Shown here piece after piece: positions 24,210-34,343 of a DNA stretch of 58,088 nucleotides. The notes below the pieces were generated by a model. That model was given only the letters and a program-made list of their open reading frames with translations, had not been told where the DNA came from and did not search any database. Positions within the stretch are counted from its first letter, which is position 1, and each line of letters starts with the position of its first letter. The position numbers and the translations under genes were made by a program. The stretch is from positions 1 to 58,088 of the forward strand of contig JAEEQN010000016.1 in assembly GCA_016285345.1 (NCBI GenBank), written 5' to 3'. Source of the DNA: Victivallales bacterium (lineage in GTDB: Bacteria; Verrucomicrobiota; Lentisphaeria; Victivallales; UBA1829).

Positions 24210-25094
24210 TCACCCCAGAGTATGATCTTCGATAAGTTCGTGTACGAGATTGCCGACCGCTTCCGGCGTCGGCGCGACTTCCTGGAAGTTCCCGGCTGTC
24301 AGGACGACGCTCAGGATGTGCTTCACGTTGGTCGGGGAACCGGCCTTGCCGAGGCGGTTGAATTCATCCTGCGGCACGCAGTACGCGGCATTCCATTCCC
24401 GGATCAGCAGGCCCTTCTCGGACAGCGCCGCGATCTCCTCGTCCGAGGCGGGTGCGCCCTTGGCGGCGGCGAGTTCGGACGGAGTCTTTGCTTTCTTGTA
24501 CTTGATGATGCGGGAGGCGTTCTGCGGACGGGGCTGGTTGGCGTCGACCACGGTGAGGAGGGCGGGCAGCGGGGCTTCGAGCACTTCGTAGCCGCCTTCG
24601 ATGGCGCGTTTCGCACGGATCTTGCCGTCGCCGAGTTCCTGCACTTCCTGCACGTAGGAAATCTGCGGAATGCCGAGCTTTTCGGCAATCTGCGGACCGA
24701 CCTGGGCGGTGTCGCCGTCGATGGCCTGACGGCCGCAGAGGACGAGGTCGAAGTTTCCGATCTTCTTCGCCAGGCGGCTCAGCGCGAAGCTGGTGGCCAG
24801 CGTATCGGATCCGCCGAGCGCGCGGTCGGTCAGAAGCACGGTCTCGTCGGCGCCGCGGAACAGGGAGTCGCGGAGGATGCCGGCGGCGGCGGGGAGTCCC
24901 ATCGTCGCGACGATGACTTTTGCGCCGTAACGGTCCTTCAGCTGGAGTGCCAGCTCAAGGGCGTTCAGGTCTTCGGGGTTAAAAATCGCGGGAAGCGCCT
25001 GACGGTTGATGGTTCCGTCGGGCTTCATGGCGTCGCCCGTGACATTCTTCGTGTCCGGGACTTGCTTCACAAAAACGAGGATTGTGCAGCTCAT
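24210..25094 (-). CDS. etfB: Electron transfer flavoprotein, beta subunit
   Basis: A 294-residue protein, first gene of the etfB-etfA-acd group. It starts ILVFVKQVPDTKNVTGD and shows FNPEDLNALELALQLKDRYGAKV, GADETVLLTD and LVLCGRQAIDGDTAQVGPQIAEKLGIPQ, all typical EtfB signatures. The longer-than-usual length comes from a loop/helix insert near 215-245 (rich in Ala and Glu). Whether this pair bifurcates electrons cannot be settled from the sequence. A promoter lies about 60 bases upstream. Confidence 0.94.
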   Translation of the reverse strand: MSCTILVFVKQVPDTKNVTGDAMKPDGTINRQALPAIFNPEDLNALELALQLKDRYGAKVIVATMGLPAAAGILRDSLFRGADETVLLTDRALGGSDTLATSFALSRLAKKIGNFDLVLCGRQAIDGDTAQVGPQIAEKLGIPQISYVQEVQELGDGKIRAKRAIEGGYEVLEAPLPALLTVVDANQPRPQNASRIIKYKKAKTPSELAAAKGAPASDEEIAALSEKGLLIREWNAAYCVPQDEFNRLGKAGSPTNVKHILSVVLTAGNFQEVAPTPEAVGNLVHELIEDHTLG

Positions 25095-25148
25095 GACTGT
25101 TCCTTCCTGGGTTATTTCAACAGGTCGACAAATTTATTGTAAAAGAAT

Positions 25149-25176
25149 AATATAGCATTCTTTTGGCGTTTTTCCA
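25149..25176 (-). promoter_or_regulatory. Promoter of the etfB group
   Basis: On the minus strand, TGGAAA (25176-25171), 16-base spacer, TATATT (25154-25149). Confidence 0.6.
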
Positions 25177-25259
25177 GTCCGTTTCCCGAAAAACACGGGG
25201 ATTTCGTTTAGAGAACGCGGCCAGAATGACCCCATGCGGCATTCAAAAGACTGTCCGCC

Positions 25260-27095
25260 TCACCGGAACCGCGCCATGACCACTCCGTCGGCGTTCCTGT
25301 CCTCCGGGTCGTCCGGGATGGATTTCTTCAGGGAAACAGGAGGCGGATACAAATTCTTCGTGACATGGTCGTAATAACGGTTCGCGGGCAGGAACATCAC
25401 GATCTTTTTATCCGGATTCGCGCTCACGAACTTTTTCACCCGACCGTATCCCAAATTACGCTTTTTGTCCTTTTCCTCCGCCTCCTTGCAGGTCAGACCA
25501 TACTCGATTTCCCCGGGGGAAAGCACGTACAGGTCGTTTCTGTGATAAGCGAGGCAAACGGCATGCATGTTCGAACCATGCGCGATGATGATCGTGTCGG
25601 GCGTGATCTCATCCCGGCATTCCTCAAGGAATTCATCCAGGCTGCGGGCATTATAGACAAACTCCGGAACGACAAAAAAGGACGCGACAAAAGCCGGAAT
25701 GACAGCGGATATGAAATAGGAAAGCTTGCGCGAGGTCTTTTTCTCCGTAAACGCCGCAAACGTGCCGAACAGGGTCAGGACCAGAGCATTGAACAGAATG
25801 AATAACTTCCAAGTCTCGCCCTTGCTGTAGAATGCAAAGTCAAAACAATTCGGCAGGACATAGTAGAGCACGATCAGCGCAACAGGGCCGGCAACCACAC
25901 CTGCCGCGGCGAATATGATAAGAGGCACGTTGAACAGCTTGCCCTTTCCGTCCGGACGCTCCTCGAAATACCGGAACAGTCCGGCGGCAATCATGATCGA
26001 AATCGCAGGAAAGCACGGCAGAATGTAAGTCGGGAGCTTCCCGCTCGACGCGGACAGGAAAAGGAATGGACCGGCGAACCAGCAGATCAGGAACCGGAAC
26101 CAGGAGTTCTTTTCACTCCGGATGCCGATCTTTTTGAACCCATATCCAATCGCAGGCGACAACAGGAACCATTCCGCCGCACCCCAGATCAGTGTCAGCA
26201 CGAAATAGAAAGGCCCGTGCGGATGTTCGACCTTGGCCTCGCCCATGAAACCGAAACGGTTGAAATGCTCATCCACGACAAAATACCGCCAGAAGTCCGG
26301 CTGCGCCCGGTGGATCAGGATCGCCCACGGCGCGATTACGAGCAGAGCAACGACAAACGGGAGCCACGGCAGCGAGAAGATCGCCTTTAAGCACTTTTTG
26401 AGCTCAGAAACTACACCTTTCTTTCGTTCCGCCGTCCCGTTGGAATCGGGAGAAGATTTTGTGCGGCGCAGATCAAGGGCCGCATCTGCAAAATTCCAGA
26501 CAAACCACGGCAGAACGGCCGTGACCGGCAGGGCGAATGCAAGAAAACCTTTTGTAAGAAACGCACATCCGGCGGCAGCTCCGGTCGCCATCAGCCACAA
26601 CACGCATTTCAGGCGTTTCTTCGTCTGGTATCCCTCCACGGCGCAATAAAACGAAGCAATGGTCGCGGTCACAAACAGAGAAAATATCGCGTCCAGCGTA
26701 CACGTCGTGCCGATGATGAACACAAGCGGCATCAACAGGAAAACGCCCGCCGCATACAACCCGATTTCGCTCTTTCCGGTCATCTTCGCGGCCAGAAGCA
26801 GTACGATCAGAGCCGCAAGTCCAGTCGACATCGCGGGCATGAAACGTCCCGCGAACGCGTTTTCCCCGAACACATGGATCGCCCCGGTGATCAGCCAGTA
26901 GCCCATAATCGGTTTTTCGAAATAACGTGCACCATTCAGATGCGGCGTCACGAAATCATGGTCGGCAAGCATTTCGCGCGGGATTTCGATGTAACGTACT
27001 TCGTCCGGCGAGAAGAGCGGACGCACGCCGATCAGGAGCATATAAAGAACGATAAAAATCAGAAGGGCGGCCGGAATATTGAATTTCAATTTCAT
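25260..27095 (-). CDS. ArnT-like membrane glycosyltransferase (GT39/GT83 superfamily), copy 1
   Basis: A 611-residue polytopic membrane protein of the PMT/ArnT fold, which moves a sugar from a polyprenyl-phosphate carrier to an acceptor on the periplasmic side. The first periplasmic loop carries the family motif FSPDEVRYIEIPREM followed by FEKPIMGYW. There are about a dozen hydrophobic segments and a C-terminal soluble domain of about 150 residues. It follows a paralogue in the same orientation but has its own promoter. Which lipid or polysaccharide is modified is unknown. No arnB/arnC/pmr genes are present, so an aminoarabinose function is not supported. Confidence 0.85.
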   Translation of the reverse strand: MKLKFNIPAALLIFIVLYMLLIGVRPLFSPDEVRYIEIPREMLADHDFVTPHLNGARYFEKPIMGYWLITGAIHVFGENAFAGRFMPAMSTGLAALIVLLLAAKMTGKSEIGLYAAGVFLLMPLVFIIGTTCTLDAIFSLFVTATIASFYCAVEGYQTKKRLKCVLWLMATGAAAGCAFLTKGFLAFALPVTAVLPWFVWNFADAALDLRRTKSSPDSNGTAERKKGVVSELKKCLKAIFSLPWLPFVVALLVIAPWAILIHRAQPDFWRYFVVDEHFNRFGFMGEAKVEHPHGPFYFVLTLIWGAAEWFLLSPAIGYGFKKIGIRSEKNSWFRFLICWFAGPFLFLSASSGKLPTYILPCFPAISIMIAAGLFRYFEERPDGKGKLFNVPLIIFAAAGVVAGPVALIVLYYVLPNCFDFAFYSKGETWKLFILFNALVLTLFGTFAAFTEKKTSRKLSYFISAVIPAFVASFFVVPEFVYNARSLDEFLEECRDEITPDTIIIAHGSNMHAVCLAYHRNDLYVLSPGEIEYGLTCKEAEEKDKKRNLGYGRVKKFVSANPDKKIVMFLPANRYYDHVTKNLYPPPVSLKKSIPDDPEDRNADGVVMARFR

Positions 27096-27186
27096 GTGGG
27101 GCAGACTCCGTAGGGTTCACAATCAATCGGATGCACATGCCCGGGCAAAACAGAAAACGCATGTGCAACAAAAAGGTTAAGATATT

Positions 27187-27215
27187 AATATACATCCGTT
27201 CCGCCGGTTTGTCAA
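27187..27215 (-). promoter_or_regulatory. Promoter of ArnT-like copy 1
   Basis: On the minus strand, TTGACA (27215-27210), 17-base spacer, TATATT (27192-27187). Confidence 0.75.
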
Positions 27216-27285
27216 GTCTAAATAAATAGTCGCCTCCCTTTCTTTGCGGCACGCAATGGGGGCGGCAGACCTGAAAGCGCCTGCG

Positions 27286-28989
27286 TCAATACAGCAGGAC
27301 CGCATAACCGGTTTTCAGTCCCGGACAGCTTTTCCAGATTCGTTCCGGACGCGGCATGGTTTCCTCAAAACTGTCTATTCTCGACAACGGGGTGATCACT
27401 GCGACGTGTCCATTTTTCGCTTTCTGCTCCCGGCAGAGTTCCTGCAATGCCGGAAAATCCGGGATAAACCGGTATTTCTCCTCAGGATAACTTATGCCGT
27501 AGGAGATTTCGTTCTGTTTTACCAACATCCGAACATCCGTGTTCCGGAAAACCCAGCAGACATCCTGGAACGGGCGGCGGTAGGTCACGAGGATGGTGTT
27601 TTCCTTCGGCAGTTCCTTTGCGACTTCCGCCAGGAACAGGTTCGGCGCCTGCCATTCCCTCATCCTGACGGGAAACACGAAATTGGACGCGACCAGCGGC
27701 GGCAACAGCGCGATCAGAAGCAGGTACAGCTTCGCGTAACGGTCGACCTCCTTCCAAGACAGGAACAAGCATGCCAGGCTCATTGCCGAAACAATGGCGA
27801 TCAGAAGGACCTGTGCCTTGTCCTCTTTCATGAAAAGGACATCCGGAAAACCCGTCAGCAGATTGATCGTGACCAGCAGCAGAGTGAGCGGCAGAAGCAC
27901 CGCCAGAACCAGCAGCGTCAGATGAAATGCCTTGTCGCGCCGTTCCTCCACGAAAAACTTCTCCAGACCCGCCGCGATCAGGACCGCCGCCGGCGGCAGA
28001 CACGGCAGGATGTAAGTCGGCAGTTTCCCGCTCGAACAGGAAAGCATCAGAAACGGCAGAACGACTCCGCAAATGCAGAATTTCAGCAGCGGCGAAGCCT
28101 TCACCTGAACACGCCAGGCGCGGCTGAGATTCGGGATCATCAGCAGCCAGATCGCAAGCGCGGCCGCCATGAACGGGAAGAAGTAAAAGAAATTTCTGGA
28201 GTGCTGCGCCTTTTCCTGTCCGAAGAACCGGTTGATGTGTTCCTCAAAGAAGAAATAGCGCCAGAAGTCCGGTTCCTGCCGGTGGATCGCCAGACACCAC
28301 GGCGCCGCGACCAGCAGCAGCACGACCAGCGGAATCCACGGCATCGTAAAGAGCTTTTTCCATTTCCGGTCCCAGATCAGATACGGGACCAGTGTCACCG
28401 CGGGGACGGCAAATGCCAGGAACCCCTTGGTCAGGAACGCGAATCCGCAGCAGAGGCCGCAGAGCAGAAGCAGCAGGATGCGTCTTCCCCGTCCCGTGTC
28501 ATCCTGCGCCGCCAGAAAAAAGGAGACGGAAGCGCCTGTTACGAACAGCGTCAGAAACATGTCCGTGACGGCGACCGTCGCCAGCACATACACAAGCGGC
28601 ATGGTTGCGAAAATCAGCGCTCCGAGCAGCCTGGAACGCGGATCGCGATAAAAATGTCCCATCAGCAGATAGACGATCCATGCGGTCGCCAGCATTGCCA
28701 GCATACACGGCAGGCGGAGCGCGAAACGGTTCATGCCGAAGACTTTGAACGACACGACAAACGCCCAGTAGCTGAACGTCGGTTTTTCAAAATAGCGCAC
28801 TCCGTTCAGACGCGGGGACACATAATTTCCATTGAGCATCATTTCCCGCGGAATCTCCGCATAACGGGTCTCGTCCGGCGTCAGCATGGGACGCCCGCCG
28901 AGCGGGAGTATGCAGACCGCCAGAACAATCAGCGCGATCAGGATATACAGCCATTTTCTCTTGGTATTCCGTAAAAACTGTTCAAACAT
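27286..28989 (-). CDS. ArnT-like membrane glycosyltransferase (GT39/GT83 superfamily), copy 2
   Basis: A 567-residue paralogue of the next gene, with the same layout: an N-terminal membrane helix, then LTPDETRYAEIPREM and FEKPTFSYW in the first periplasmic loop, a series of membrane helices, and a soluble tail shorter than in copy 1. Shared landmarks such as SGKLPTYILPCLP show clear common descent, but the two are far from identical, so the duplication is old. It has its own promoter about 110 bases upstream. The acceptor is unknown; two divergent copies may serve different acceptors or donor sugars. Confidence 0.85.
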   Translation of the reverse strand: MFEQFLRNTKRKWLYILIALIVLAVCILPLGGRPMLTPDETRYAEIPREMMLNGNYVSPRLNGVRYFEKPTFSYWAFVVSFKVFGMNRFALRLPCMLAMLATAWIVYLLMGHFYRDPRSRLLGALIFATMPLVYVLATVAVTDMFLTLFVTGASVSFFLAAQDDTGRGRRILLLLLCGLCCGFAFLTKGFLAFAVPAVTLVPYLIWDRKWKKLFTMPWIPLVVLLLVAAPWCLAIHRQEPDFWRYFFFEEHINRFFGQEKAQHSRNFFYFFPFMAAALAIWLLMIPNLSRAWRVQVKASPLLKFCICGVVLPFLMLSCSSGKLPTYILPCLPPAAVLIAAGLEKFFVEERRDKAFHLTLLVLAVLLPLTLLLVTINLLTGFPDVLFMKEDKAQVLLIAIVSAMSLACLFLSWKEVDRYAKLYLLLIALLPPLVASNFVFPVRMREWQAPNLFLAEVAKELPKENTILVTYRRPFQDVCWVFRNTDVRMLVKQNEISYGISYPEEKYRFIPDFPALQELCREQKAKNGHVAVITPLSRIDSFEETMPRPERIWKSCPGLKTGYAVLLY

Positions 28990-29099
28990 GGATTCCTCCG
29001 CAGTAAAACACGATAAGGGTATCTCTAAAAAGCGATCTTGCCAGTTGGACTTTCCTTCGGCACGAAAAGCAACCGGGAAACATTTTTTGAGGTTTTTAT

Positions 29100-29128
29100 A
29101 AGATAGCGCTGGTACAAAGAAAAATCAA
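29100..29128 (-). promoter_or_regulatory. Promoter of ArnT-like copy 2
   Basis: On the minus strand, TTGATT (29128-29123), 17-base spacer, TATCTT (29105-29100). Confidence 0.55.
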
Positions 29129-29181
29129 GCGTCATTCCGGCTTTTTCTTTCCACTTCATCATCTTTTCTTTCCTGTCGGGA

Positions 29182-29210
29182 TTGAAAAAAGGCTTCCCGC
29201 GTGGTATATT
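29182..29210 (+). promoter_or_regulatory. Promoter of the NifU-like/GGGtGRT operon
   Basis: TTGAAA (29182-29187), 17-base spacer, TATATT (29205-29210), about 75 bases before the first ATG. Confidence 0.75.
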
Positions 29211-29292
29211 ATATGACTGCACTTGTTTAACCCGAACCGGCGGCGCCCATTTCATTCACAACGGACGCCGTCCCAACAACTGGAGAAACACA

Positions 29293-30003
29293 ATGAAGTT
29301 TACGCACGAAGTGGACCAGATGGTGTGCGTCGCCAAGGGTCCGAAACACGGTCCCGCGCCGATCCCCCAGGAAGGTAAGTGGACGAAAGCCAAAGAGATC
29401 AAGGACATCTGCGGTCTGACGCACGGCGTCGGCTGGTGCGCGCCCCAGCAGGGCGCCTGCAAGCTCACGCTGAACGTCAAGAACGGCATCATCCAGGAAG
29501 CCCTCGTGGAAACGATCGGCTGCTCCGGCATGACCCACTCCGCCGCCATGGCCGCCGAGATCCTCCCCGGCAAAACGCTCCTCGAAGCCCTCAACACCGA
29601 CCTCGTCTGCGACGCCATCAACACCGCCATGCGCGAACTCTTTCTCCAGATCGTCTACGGCCGCACCCAGACCGCGTTCTCCGAAGACGGTCTCCCGATC
29701 GGCGCCGGCCTCGAAGACCTCAAGCAGCTCCGCTCCATCACCGGCACCATGTACAGCACCGCCGAAAAGGGCGTCCGCTACCTCGAAATGGCCGAAGGCT
29801 ATGTGACCGGCCTCGCTCTCGACGAGGAAAACAAGGTCATCGGCTACCAGTTCGTCAACCTCGGCAAGATGATGGAATTCGTCAACAAGTCCTCCACGAA
29901 GGACCTCGAAAAAATGTCCGTCAAGGAATTCATTTCCAAGTTCCAGAAATCCTACGGCCGCTTTGGCGACGCCGTCAAAGTCATCAACCCCCGCAAGGCA
30001 TAA
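29293..30003 (+). CDS. NifU-like iron-sulfur cluster scaffold protein
   Basis: A 236-residue protein with the N-terminal NifU/IscU scaffold fold. Cysteines sit at expected places: WCAPQQGACKLTL, ETIGCSGMTHSAAMA and TDLVCDAIN. The first 35 residues and the last 60 extend beyond the IscU core (FVNKSSTKDLEKMSVKEFISKFQKS split here). It is followed 12 bases later by a GGGtGRT-family gene. This pairing is conserved in many anaerobes, which suggests that the scaffold serves that partner rather than general assembly. The start follows CAACTGGAGAAACACA. The target enzyme of the cluster is not known. Confidence 0.85.
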   Translation: MKFTHEVDQMVCVAKGPKHGPAPIPQEGKWTKAKEIKDICGLTHGVGWCAPQQGACKLTLNVKNGIIQEALVETIGCSGMTHSAAMAAEILPGKTLLEALNTDLVCDAINTAMRELFLQIVYGRTQTAFSEDGLPIGAGLEDLKQLRSITGTMYSTAEKGVRYLEMAEGYVTGLALDEENKVIGYQFVNLGKMMEFVNKSSTKDLEKMSVKEFISKFQKSYGRFGDAVKVINPRKA

Positions 30004-30015
30004 GGAGCGTTCATC

Positions 30016-31118
<1,103 letters not shown>

Positions 31119-31305
31119 GTCCATCCGTGCGGCGCCCTGCCCTCTTTTTCTGCTGAATTGAACGGGGCCCGCACTTAAAAAACCGCGGCATCGTGCGCGA
31201 ACGTCCGGCGGCGGATTCCGCCCCGGGATCAGAATCCACACGGTGCCGCGAACCATTTTCCCCTCCGCTTTCCAGCTTGTTTCCGCCCGTTGAAAGGAGA
31301 TCCCC

Positions 31306-32898
31306 ATGAAAGGCAAACGCATCCCGAAATCCAGACCGCGCAGACAGCCCCGCCGCGACGACGCCGAACCCGTGTCCGCGTCCTTCATCGACTCCTGCGC
31401 GCACATGGAGCTGCCCTCCCTCGCCATCGTGGGTCGCCCCAACGTCGGCAAGTCCTCCCTCTTCAACGCCATCCTCGGACGCCGCCAGGCCATCGTGCAT
31501 TTCGACTGCGGCGTCACGCGCGACCGCGTGAGCGCGTCCGGCGTCTGGCAGGGCCGCCGTTTCAACCTCATCGACACAGGCGGACTCGGCATGTTCGAGA
31601 ACGAGACGAACTCCGTCGGCAAGTGGGACAAGCTCATCGCCGAACAGGTCGCCGCCGCCATCGAGGACGCCGCGGCCATTCTGTTCGTCGTGGATGTTCA
31701 GGCCGGCCTTCTCCCGCTCGACCACGGCATCGCCGACCGTCTCCGCGCCTGCGGCAAGCCCGTCTACCTGATTGCGAACAAAGCGGACAACCGCGAGGAC
31801 GCCCTCCTCGCGGACGATTTCCACACGCTCGGATTCGAGCACATCCACCCCGTTTCCTGCCTCCACAAGCGCGGCATCGAGGACGTCCTGGAGGACGCGC
31901 TCTCCGGCATCGAACCCTCCGACGCCGAGCTCGCCGCCCACGTACTGAAGATCGCCGTCCTCGGCCGCCCGAACGTCGGCAAGTCCTCCCTCGTGAACCG
32001 CCTCATCGGCAAGGACCGCGTGATCGTCAGCGACGTCGCGGGAACCACGCGCGACTCCATCGACGTCGAATTCGAGCTGAAATGCTCCGACAGCGAGACC
32101 GTCCGCGCCGTGCTCGTCGATACCGCCGGACTCCGCAAGAAATCCAAGGTCGACGGCGCTGTCGAGCAGTACAGCATGATGCGCGCACAGCATTCGCTCG
32201 ACACCTGCGACATCGTGCTCTTCGTGGTCGAGGCGGACAAGGGCGAAGCCACCTCGCAGGACAAGACCATCGCGCGCATGATCGAGGAATCCGGCAAAGG
32301 CTGCATCCTCGTCGTCAACAAGTGGGACATCCGCCCCGAAAAAATGCCTCGCGAAGAGCTCATCCGCGAATTCCGCGCATCCCTGCCGAAAATGAGCTAT
32401 GCGCCGCTCGTCTTCGTCTCCGCCCTCACCGGCGAAAACCTCGCCGTACTCTATGACCTCATCGCGCAGGTCCGCGCCCAGCTTTCCGCGCGCATCTCCA
32501 CCGCCATGCTGAACCGCGTGATCCAGGACGCCACGACACGCACCGCGCCCCCGGTCGTCGGCCTTAAGCCGCTCAAGATCTACTACGGCACCATGACCGA
32601 GACCGCGCCGCCGCACTTCATCCTCTTCATCAATAAGCGCGAATACTGCGCCGACAGCTACAAGGCGTACCTTTCCAACTACTTCCGCAACGCCTTCAAC
32701 CTCGTCGGCGTCCCCATCCGCATCGTCCTGCAGGAACGCGACCGCCGCGACCTTTCCGAGGTCGTCAACCACGCCGGGAGCTCCAGCAACGCGAAGAAGA
32801 AGTTCGCCAACGCGAAGCAGGCGAAAACCGCGAAGAAGAAGTCCATTTTCAAGAAGAAAGTCGCCGCGCAGAACAAACGCCGCGCCGATCAGGACTGA
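31306..32898 (+). CDS. der: Ribosome assembly GTPase Der (EngA)
   Basis: A double-GTPase needed for 50S subunit maturation. The 530-residue protein has G1 motifs GRPNVGKSS near residues 43-51 and again near 223-231, G3 motifs DTGGL and DTAGL, G4 motifs NKAD and NKWD, and the C-terminal KH-like domain. It is longer than usual (440-490) because of a basic N-terminal extension of about 34 residues (KGKRIPKSRPRRQPRR) and a lysine-rich C-terminal tail of about 35 (KKKSIFKKKVAAQNKRR). Both are likely RNA-binding. The start at 31306 follows a strong GAAAGGAGATCCCC. The gap of 190 bases to the GGGtGRT gene shows no clear promoter. Confidence 0.95.
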   Translation: MKGKRIPKSRPRRQPRRDDAEPVSASFIDSCAHMELPSLAIVGRPNVGKSSLFNAILGRRQAIVHFDCGVTRDRVSASGVWQGRRFNLIDTGGLGMFENETNSVGKWDKLIAEQVAAAIEDAAAILFVVDVQAGLLPLDHGIADRLRACGKPVYLIANKADNREDALLADDFHTLGFEHIHPVSCLHKRGIEDVLEDALSGIEPSDAELAAHVLKIAVLGRPNVGKSSLVNRLIGKDRVIVSDVAGTTRDSIDVEFELKCSDSETVRAVLVDTAGLRKKSKVDGAVEQYSMMRAQHSLDTCDIVLFVVEADKGEATSQDKTIARMIEESGKGCILVVNKWDIRPEKMPREELIREFRASLPKMSYAPLVFVSALTGENLAVLYDLIAQVRAQLSARISTAMLNRVIQDATTRTAPPVVGLKPLKIYYGTMTETAPPHFILFINKREYCADSYKAYLSNYFRNAFNLVGVPIRIVLQERDRRDLSEVVNHAGSSSNAKKKFANAKQAKTAKKKSIFKKKVAAQNKRRADQD

Positions 32899-33032
32899 TT
32901 CCCGGCACCCCCTCCTTCAAACAGTCCGCATTGTTTTTTGGCGTTGTTTCGCCTTCCGGTTTACTTGGGCTTTGACCGGCAGTCCATGCTTCAGGTATTC
33001 CGGGAGACTTTTCTTTTGAGTTGAACGGACAC

Positions 33033-33070
33033 AAAAAAGCTCCGGCGGACCGTTATGATCACACCGGAGC
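33033..33070 (-). terminator. Terminator of the pseudopilin gene
   Basis: On the minus strand, GCTCCGG (33070-33064) pairs with CCGGAGC (33045-33039), followed by six T. Confidence 0.85.
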
Positions 33071-33093
33071 GGATGTCTGATTCAGGAGAAGGA

Positions 33094-33972
<879 letters not shown>

Positions 33973-34092
33973 GATGCCGTCCTTTCAAGTTGGTATTGAA
34001 TAAAAATTGGAATGCGCGGGGAACACCGCGGTTCGCCTCAAAATCCGCCTTTCGGCAGGAAAAATGATACGATCCGCAAATATGTTTGCTGT

Positions 34093-34121
34093 AATATAAT
34101 ATTCGCATGCACATATTTCAA
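34093..34121 (-). promoter_or_regulatory. Promoter of the pseudopilin gene
   Basis: On the minus strand, TTGAAA (34121-34116), 17-base spacer, TATATT (34098-34093). Confidence 0.75.
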
Positions 34122-34229
34122 GCGGGTTTTAGAGTTTTTTAACGTAAAATCGAAATGTTTCTAAAATTCTTTCCAGACGCAGCCACAAAGGGTAGAACCG
34201 ATTCGAAGGAAAAAAACACCGTCCGCGCC

Positions 34230-34258
34230 TTGACTTTGCCGTCCCGCCGTGCTACAGT
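34230..34258 (+). promoter_or_regulatory. Promoter of the GH115 gene
   Basis: TTGACT (34230-34235), 17-base spacer, TACAGT (34253-34258). Confidence 0.55.
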
Positions 34259-34343
34259 AAAGGGAAACGTATCCGCATCTTCACCCTCGTTCAGGCGTAC
34301 GGCAGACATCCGTGCGCCCGGAAAAGTTCAAGGAGTTCTCCCC

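Larger units (their letters stand above)
33973..34343. other. Divergent promoter region between pseudopilin and GH115
   Basis: No gene. It holds the pseudopilin promoter (34093-34121, minus) and the GH115 promoter (34230-34258, plus). The GH115 frame is open back to 34155, but the conserved signal-peptide start is at 34344. Confidence 0.6.
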
